DNA of 14,623 bases from the NCBI GenBank assembly GCA_036244855.1, contig BQKZ01000552.1, positions 40,913-55,535 on the forward strand, read 5' to 3'. The notes below the pieces were generated by a model. The model made no database searches. It was not told where the DNA came from and saw only the letters and a program-made list of their open reading frames with translations. This stretch comes from Temnopleurus reevesii (Eukaryota; Echinodermata; Echinoidea; Temnopleuroida; Temnopleuridae). The position numbers and the translations under genes are program-made. Position 1 is the first letter of the stretch. Each line of letters opens with the position of its first letter. Shown here piece by piece: positions 8,811 to 14,623 of the stretch.

Positions 8811-9396
8811 CACTGTTAAAACACTGATGTTAAAATTTAACACCAACCGGAATCTATATTGGACCACACTCCAGGAAAGTGTTAAAATAACACCAGTTTG
8901 GAATCAAATCAATATATTTAAACACTGAGGCCCGTATTCTGATATCAGGTTTAACATAAACTTGAGTCTAAATCTGTGGTTTAACTATGGGTAGCTAGCC
9001 CAAAGTGCCAAAACTTTATTCAAACTGTATAATTCTTATGTTAACTGCTCTTTTTCCCATGCTCTAATAATGTAGAAAATTGTCTAAGATTTTATTCCAA
9101 GACGGTTTTTAATACTATGAGTTCCAAATGTGCTCGTAAATTAAACACCGACTGATATTATAAATTCAAGCCTCTTTTGGCTTCCCATACTTAAACCACT
9201 GATTTAAACTTTAGTTTAAGTTAAACCTGACATCAGAATACGGGCCTGACTGTTGTTGTTCGGGGCCTTAAACAACACCAGTTGGTATTGAAAGACATTA
9301 AATGGATTCGAAACTGGTGTTATTTCAACACTGTTCTGGCGTGGTCCTTCATAGATTCCGGTTGGTGTTAAATTTAACTACAGCGCTTTTGCAGTG
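8811..9396. mobile_element. TIR element (MITE) interrupted by a second MITE
   Basis: The left arm (8811-8905) begins CACTGTTAAAACACTG and contains AAATTTAACACCAACCGGAA and AAATAACACCAGTTTGGAAT. The right arm (9305-9396) is its inverted match at about 85%, ending GCAGTG. Without the inner insertion (8929-9246) the host element would be about 268 bases. It is non-coding. The superfamily is not assigned, since no convincing target duplication is visible. Confidence 0.8.
8929..9246. mobile_element. 318-bp MITE with GGCCCGTATTCTGA ends, nested in the 8811-9396 element
   Basis: The ends are inverted repeats of about 72 bases: GGCCCGTATTCTGATATCAG on the left and CTGACATCAGAATACGGGCC on the right, with inner GTGGTTTAACTATGGG paired against CCCATACTTAAACCAC. 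TGA lies immediately outside both termini (8926-8928 and 9247-9249), consistent with a 3-bp target duplication. From memory, GGCCCGTATTCTGA-ended repeats are common in marine invertebrate genomes. There is no coding capacity. Confidence 0.8.
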
Positions 9397-9647
9397 TGAT
9401 ATACACACTTAAAGTATTTGTATTTTGCATCTCTGCGGGTGGGGGTGGGGGCATGTAATCATCGACCCATGTAGCACCCATTCACTGTCCAGGGTTGACC
9501 ACAGGATGTAGAACAAAGACTAACAATTAGCCCGTTAAAGTAAAGACTGATTTTTATGATTGTTATCTTACTTTCTTTTAAAGATTATGTTTGTGCATGA
9601 AATACTATACAAGCTTATATCCGCTCGAATCCGCGGGTTAACGAGTT

Positions 9648-10160
9648 GGTCTGCGCCAGAAAAATCTTGCTTTGATTAAATGCAGAAAAATCACAAGACC
9701 AGAAAAAAATAGGTTTGAAGTAAATCAGACAATGAATACGAAACTTATGAACATTTATATAATATAATTCAACAGTGTTTTTCATGCAAATTGGCAATTT
9801 GCTCACGTGATATGACAGTTCATTATATCTTGTTGTCTTAATCAAAACCGTCTTTTCAAACCTTTAACGCAACAAAAGGTTTTTATTTCCATCGATAAAT
9901 ACATGGATGGAGGTACATTTATTGATTCAACCTTTGAATATAATAAAAACATGCACCTATGGGACAAAAATAGTCTTAAAAAGAGTAAGTTACAATAAGA
10001 TACGAGTCGAGAAGTCCATGGCATACGTCATAACATGTGACCAAATTTTGCTAATTTGCATGTAAATCACTGGTCAGTTCTATAATTCAAATATTCAAAA
10101 CTTTCTCAATAATTGTCCGATTTACTTCAAACATTTTGTTTAATCGGTTGGTCCAGTTGT
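9648..10160. mobile_element. GGTCTG-family TIR element, copy B, right end cut at an N
   Basis: The left TIR begins GGTCTGCGCCAGAAAAATCT at 9648. The interior shares blocks with copy A (ACATGGAT, ATTTATTGATTCA, AAGTTACAATAAG), and the right arm (GTCCGATTTACTTCAAACAT onward) is an inverted match of the left arm. The copy stops at the single N at 10161, about 38 bases short of the full right terminus seen in copy C. It is non-coding. Confidence 0.75.
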
Positions 10161-10161
10161 N
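10161..10161. other. Single N at the junction of the duplicated block
   Basis: The base sits precisely between the end of duplicate 1 and the start of duplicate 2, as expected of an assembly join. Confidence 0.75.
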
Positions 10162-10289
10162 CAGGGTTGACCACAGGATGTAGAACAAAGACTAACAATT
10201 AGCCCGTTAAAGTAAAGACTGAATTTTATTATCGTTTCAAGATATTCTTTGCGCATGAAATACTGCAAGCATATATCCGCTCGAATCCG

Positions 10290-10816
10290 CGGGTTAAAAA
10301 TTTGATTAAAAGCAGAAAAATCACACGAACAGAAAAAAACAACTTTGAAGTAAATCAGACAATGAATACGAAAGTTATGAACATTTATATAATATAATTC
10401 AACAGTGTTTTTCATGCAAATTGGCAAATTTTGGTCACGTGATATGACAGTTCATTATATCTTGTTGTCTTAAAACCATCTTTTCAAACCTTTAACGCAA
10501 AAAAAGGTTTTTATTTTCATCGATAAACATATGGGTGTAGGTATATTTATTGATTCAACCCATGAATATTAAAAAACATGCAATTATGGGACAAAACATA
10601 TTCTTAAAAAGAATAAGTTACAGTCGAGAAGTCCATGGCATACGTCATAACATGTGACCAAATTTTGCTAATTTGCATGTAAATCACTGGTCAGTTCTAT
10701 AATTCAAATATTCAAAACTTTCTCAATAATTGTCCTATTTACTTCAAACATGTTGTTTAATCGGTTGGTCCAGTTGTTGTGCTATTCATCAAAGCAAGAA
10801 TGTTCTGGCCCATACC
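10290..10816. mobile_element. GGTCTG-family TIR element, copy C, left tip deleted
   Basis: This is nearly identical to copy B but lacks about 30 bases at the left tip: the flank reads CCGCGGGTTAAAAATTTGAT where copy B has the GGTCTGCGCCAG terminus. The right arm is complete and ends GTTCTGGCCCATACC at 10816; its reverse complement, GGTATGGGCCAGAAC, matches the copy B left tip. It abuts the LINE relic. It is non-coding. Confidence 0.75.
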
Positions 10817-10819
10817 TAG

Positions 10820-11217
10820 CTTATAACAATCTTGTGTAAACAATCTTGCTCCAGTGTACCTCTACTCCTCCCTCATAAATATCTATAGTACAATACCCGT
10901 TCTACAATGTCAAAAACACTCATAGGTGATAGGGCATTCTCTGTAACTGCCCCACGTATCTGGAACTCTCTAAGAATAGTCAAACACTCTCTTCCTTTAA
11001 GAAGTGTCTCAAAACACACCTTTTCTTATAATTATATGCTCCATCAATATGTTAATACTTGTTTGTAACCCATGTATTCTCATTCTGTTATTTCTGTACA
11101 TGTATGCATTTGTTGGCCTGTTTCTGTATTTCTTCTACCTTCTCTAAAATGCGCTTTGAATCTGACGAAAAGGCGCTTTATAAATGCAAATTGTTTATCT
11201 TATTTATTCATAATAAA
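10820..11217 (+). mobile_element. 3'-terminal relic of an L2/CR1-type non-LTR retrotransposon
   Basis: This is the C-terminal end of a LINE reverse-transcriptase ORF plus its 3' UTR. From about 10888 one frame reads NTRSTMSKTLIGDRAFSVTA and continues PRIWNSL, the usual motif at the end of CR1/L2/jockey-group ORF2 proteins. A frameshift near 10970 then moves the reading into the frame SSFKKCLKTHLFL followed by a stop at about 11029, again the typical final segment. Upstream, in-frame stops appear near 10880, so the copy is decayed as well as 5'-truncated, as is usual for LINEs. The 3' UTR ends with GCGCTTTGAATCTGACG (from 11151) and GGCGCTTTATAAATGC (11172-11187), then an AT-rich tail. It directly follows the TIR element ending at 10816. 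It cannot code for an active enzyme. Confidence 0.85.
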
Positions 11218-11478
11218 GGTATATTCCAAGACCGTAACCAGGGATTTCCTGCCGTAACAATTAATCGTCAACCTATGCATCACAAATTCTTTGTTTATAG
11301 GATTGACTTATTAGGATATAGAACAAAGGCTACCGATTCACTGAGTTATGAAGTTAAATAGCCCGTTAAAATAAAGACTTTTTGTATCATTGTTATCTTA
11401 TTTTTTAAAGATTATTTTTGTGCATGAAACGCAAGCATTTTCGCAGGAATTAGGGGATAATATTATTCCAAGACCGTC

Positions 11479-11506
11479 AAGATTCAAGATTTAAGATTCA
11501 AGATTC
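11479..11506. repeat. Four tandem copies of AAGATTC
   Basis: AAGATTC, AAGATTT, AAGATTC, AAGATTC occur back to back. Such short tandems often form the 3' tail of a LINE inserted in reverse orientation; the following bases (GTTTAATTTCATTTTCCAAA) may be that LINE's 3' end, but I cannot name it. Confidence 0.8.
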
Positions 11507-11598
11507 GTTTAATTTCATTTTCCAAACATTAGTATTCATAGATGCATCAAATAACAATATGATACAATGATAGGAGCCTTTTCTTTTGTTTTAGTTTA

Positions 11599-11730
11599 AA
11601 GCCCCGGTCACATAGGACCTCGGAAGCAGCACGATTCACCCCGACTCGTTGTTCTAGGTCAGTTAACTGTGAATTAACAAAGAGTCGGGGTGAATCGTGT
11701 TGCTTCCAGGGCCCTATGTGACCAGGGCTT
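11599..11730. mobile_element. 132-bp palindromic MITE with TA flanks (Tc1/mariner-like), intact copy
   Basis: The two halves are inverted repeats over about 55 bases. The left begins AAGCCCCGGTCACATAGG and runs through GATTCACCCCGACT; the right ends with the complement, CCTATGTGACCAGGGCTT. The centre holds CAGTTAACTG. A TA dinucleotide flanks both ends (11597-11598 and 11731-11732), as expected for TA-targeting Tc1/mariner transposition. There is no coding capacity. A second copy is at 2927-3041. Confidence 0.8.
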
Positions 11731-11869
11731 TACGGTGGATAAATTCCTTATGTCGTAACCAGTAATCGTCGACCAATGCAGTTAAAGTAAAGGCTATCTG
11801 TATCATAGATATCTTTTTTTTTCTTTGAAAGGTTATTTGTTGTGCATGAAATAGAAGCATATGAAATAA

Positions 11870-12985
11870 AACATTTATTTATTTATTACTTATTAAAACA
11901 TATTTAAACAGGATAACAAGATCAATTATATACAAGGTAAAAATTGGTCTTCATCTTGGTCCTGGAACAAAACAAAAGTAATATGCCGATTACTTTAAGA
12001 AATCAATTGAGATAACAGCCGTAGGCATAACGTTTGTTTCTTTTCTAACGTTTCTTATCATGTGAACATTCATCGTCTCAAATATCTGAGAATTAAATAG
12101 GAACCAAAGGACCATGCAAACTGAATCACTACATGCTGGTACATTGTCTCGCTCCACTATTGAATTGTATACGATTAAGATTAATTTTTGTTTATTTATC
12201 GCATTTCTTTCCATTTCGACGTGTTTCATTCACTGTAGTGCTGCAAAAATAATCAAAATGTTCCCTGTTCTTTGATAACATCAGGCGCACCCCGGATTTG
12301 ACAACAATAGTTAGGTCAACACTGAGCACCGAAACCGAATGGTTTCAGAAAATACGGACCTTAAGCAAAAAAGACGGAAAGGTGAGAGGGCAACTTATAC
12401 TAACTCGCCTTGGCGCCGTGTTTGAGACGAGGAGGTCAGAAATCGAATTGTAAAACGCGCCTTCGCGTTGCACGCATAAACGTCTGTATTTCTGTCTCTA
12501 AAGTGTGAACCTGTTTACAACTATTATGCGCTCCCTTCACGAGGGCCAGAAAAGCACACAAAGAAAACGAAAAAAAAAAGGTTTCCAAACTATTTTGAGA
12601 CCCCTGCGCCCCCAAAAAGAAACTGAAAAGCGAAGAACGGGGAAAAGAAAAAACCTTTTTAAGAAAGTTTGCGACCCCTCCAGGGCACATTTGCGCTCAC
12701 CAAATGAGTGGACAATAACACAAATAAAAAAAAAAGAATACTAAGGGCAAGGATTGATAAGGGCTTCGTAGCAAATGAGAAAGACATACAATCTTGAAAA
12801 TATATTTTCATGTTATAGTTATATTTTCTGACCACCCTTCATGGCCTTGATATTACGTAAATGAATTGACAGGTTTTATTAGTGGCAGTACTCTAAAGAG
12901 TGAATAAAATATCTCACAATTTCGAAGATGTATTATTTGAACTACGAAAACGTTACGAAGCGAAAGGTAAATTTAGATAGAATAT
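11870..12985. other. No gene seen; AT-rich, then a more GC-rich patch
   Basis: Positions 11880-11940 resemble an AT-rich LINE tail in reverse orientation (ATTTATTTATTAC). At 12280-12480 GC content and CpG count rise (GGCGCC, ACGCGCC, TTCGCGTTGCACGC) without an open frame. Positions 12545-12735 are purine-rich with Lys/Arg-rich chance frames. Confidence 0.5.
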
Positions 12986-13103
12986 TTGCCCCCCCCCCTC
13001 CCCCTCTACATTTTGGTACCCGTATCTTCCCAAAAGTATCATTTTTAGGTAATTTCAAATTTTGATTGTAGTCTTTACTTTTGGAGGGGGAGGGGGTTTC
13101 ACA
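12986..13103. repeat. C-run and G-run inverted pair
   Basis: A C-tract with a CCCTCCCCCTC core (about 12989-13005) faces a GGAGGGGGAGGGGG tract (about 13084-13097), 80 bases apart. The two can pair as a hairpin, and the G-tract is also G-quadruplex-like. Apparent Gly-rich frames here are artefacts of the runs. Confidence 0.6.
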
Positions 13104-14623
13104 ACCCTCCCTACTCTTTCCCTTTCTCGATCTCAATTACCTTTTAGATGTATGACCCGAAATTTTATGCAAAATATTTTAAAAAGGAAGGTTTTTTTGC
13201 TCGTGTGGGCGCTCAGATGCGGGTGTGAGTGTACATATACCTTTCTGCACACCTGAGCTATGTTTAAAAAATGTTTCTGTCTACACCCAGCCACTTGGCA
13301 CAACACGAGATTTGCGCTTTTCGGGAGATTCACTCATGCGTGGCAATATATTCCATTGAAAATATTACCATTAAAGGGTGATTGATCATCTACCGTAAAA
13401 TGTTATTCCATCCATAATAACATGTTCGTCCTTCAACAATGTATCTTCAAAATGATGGGGCATTTATTTGACTCACTCTTGGTGGGTATAGTACATAGTA
13501 GTGGTTGGTAGTGCTAAGGTTTAAAGAAAGGGACGAAATTTAGCCAAATCTTGTAAAATCTTCAAACTGTGATTGAGGACAGGTTGAATTGTATTGCTTT
13601 TATGAGTAAAGATATGAACTCTTCTACATTTTCTTATATTAATTTCCTTCATTTTCATTGATTAACATTTCGCTGTTCACATACGGTACAAGACACTTGG
13701 TGAAAGAGTACTTTTGATTGTATACTGACCGGTATATTGAAAAAAAAGGCCCATACGACGAATATTTTGATTGGGCAATTTAATTAGCGATAAATCGCAA
13801 ACATTTACGTTACGGGCCCCTTGTGGCATATCTATCATAATTACTGATACGTGTTTTTTAAGCTGCCACGTTTTTCAAATAAATGTATATTTGTAAAATA
13901 TTGCACTTTTTTGTATGTATAAAAATCCAGCTTCAAGTGTTGAATCACTCTGAACCCTAAAAGGTCCAAAGTTGCACCCTTTTCTTAGCGTTCAAGGTAG
14001 TTTTTTTTAATCTATGGTAAACCGGTCTCTTAATCAGCGTATGCATATCCCACTTGTTAGCCTTTAAAACACACATGTGAAATTTGAGAGTCCGTTCTAT
14101 CATAGAAACAATTTGGAAATCAGAAATGAACAGATGATCAATTATTTGCATTCTGCAAAATCTGGCATAAAATTCTGTTGAGTCAATAGATAGGTTACGA
14201 ACGTGAGTCAGTTTATCAAACACCTGTGTGATTTATAAATTAATTAAAAAGCAAGTCTCCGTCAGAGTTTTACTTTATAGGAAATCGTTCACAATTGTTT
14301 TAAAACGGACTGACCGTTTCTCACGCATAAAACGTTTTTTTTAAGTAAACCCCAAATATGCCATTTATGCGGGTAAGCTTCTTTCTTGACAACCCGAAAG
14401 CTTTTTCCGATGTATGCCCGTCATAGCAACAAGTGGTGTATGCAATCAAGATTCCAACTATTCTAGTTTAACTGTTAATTGATGCTGTCGGTGGGTTGAG
14501 AATGTTAAATACACTTATAAAGCCGTTAAGAAAATTGAGCTAAATCAGGCGATCCATTTTAAAGTTTTGATTTACATCTCTCATGGACTCTTTGAATTAG
14601 CAACCTCCAGTAAAAAAAAAAAA
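13104..14623. other. No gene or named repeat seen; ends in an A-run
   Basis: AT-rich sequence with only short chance frames on either strand. The window ends with 11 or more A residues (from about 14613), a typical low-complexity contig edge. Confidence 0.6.

Larger units (their letters stand above)
9490..10778. repeat. Tandem near-duplicate of about 0.65 kb separated by one N
   Basis: The block 9490-10160 (671 bases) is repeated at 10162-10778 (617 bases). Both begin CAGGGTTGACCACAGGATGT and both end ...GGTCCAGTTGT. They differ by scattered substitutions and several indels, the largest about 30 bases at the left tip of the TIR element. The N at 10161 lies exactly at the junction. This could be a real tandem duplication or two haplotypes placed end to end by the assembler. 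Confidence 0.85.
11293..11860 (+). repeat. Two diverged copies of the motif preceding TIR elements B and C
   Basis: A segment of about 110 bases seen at 9500-9640 and 10172-10290 (order: GAACAAAG, CCCGTTAAAGTAAAGACT, ATTGTTATCTTA, AAAGATTATGTTTGTGCATG, AAGCAT) recurs in weaker form at about 11315-11440 and 11755-11860. The TA-flanked MITE and the AAGATTC tandem lie between these two copies. Confidence 0.5.

Noticed and set aside
10140..10427. Minus-strand 95-residue frame, and its relative at 9615-9845
   Set aside because: Both lie within the duplicated TIR repeat. Their similarity to each other reflects the repeat and one runs across the N.
11059..11361. 100-residue forward frame overlapping the LINE end
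   Set aside because: It lies in the LINE 3' UTR and the repeat beyond it; the LINE's own coding end is before about 11030.
12436..12744. Overlapping frames on both strands (84 and 79 residues)
   Set aside because: Purine-rich composition yields open frames on both strands; there is no domain, start context or exon signal.
13957..14223. 88-residue minus-strand frame
   Set aside because: No recognisable motif or splice signals; its length is within chance expectation for AT-rich DNA.

Overview
This is animal nuclear DNA, most likely from an echinoderm and probably a sea urchin. It is AT-rich, gene-poor and full of non-autonomous repeats. It has no operons, Shine-Dalgarno sites or long open frames; coding signal is confined to two short exons with consensus splice sites. 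The sea-urchin guess rests on the tRNA-derived SINE and the short marine-invertebrate MITEs, recognised from memory and not by search, and on the highly heterozygous look of a near-duplicate block at 9.5-10.8 kb.

The only host gene recognised is a K+-dependent Na+/Ca2+ exchanger (NCKX, SLC24 family). One exon (3555-3779) encodes the extracellular lead-in and first core transmembrane helix. A second (about 4027-4303) encodes a basic cytoplasmic N-terminus followed by a hydrophobic signal/anchor segment, which in NCKX proteins comes BEFORE the other exon. Both lie on the + strand with compatible phase-1 boundaries, so exon 1 sits downstream of exon 2. A single N at 3850 lies between them. The simplest reading is a misordered assembly join; a partial tandem duplication is the alternative. 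No later NCKX exon (the alpha-1 repeat) was recognised. A possible non-coding exon with good splice signals lies at 1144-1242.

The rest is repeats. From left to right: a decayed TIR-family end (about 185-290); one copy of a direct repeat (1284-1600); a 563-bp TIR element (1769-2331); a TTC/TTG microsatellite block (2441-2810); a truncated palindromic MITE (2927-3041); the NCKX exons; a tRNA-SINE (5079-5376); the second direct-repeat copy (5388-5700); a 49-bp perfect palindrome (6008-6056); a roughly 1.26-kb foldback-like element with about 380-bp arms (6241-7502); a MITE nested inside another MITE (8811-9396); a 0.67-kb block present twice in tandem around an N (9490-10160 and 10162-10778); the 3' end of an L2/CR1-like LINE (about 10820-11217); a 7-bp tandem repeat; an intact 132-bp palindromic MITE with TA flanks (11599-11730); and an apparently gene-free stretch to the A-run at the window end.

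The points I find most worth checking are the inverted NCKX exon order at an N, the shared 3' tails of the SINE and the LINE, the family of elements with GGTCTG termini, the nested MITEs, and the observation that three or four of the single Ns sit at repeat or gene-structure discontinuities. I see no sign of a new enzymatic or defence system.
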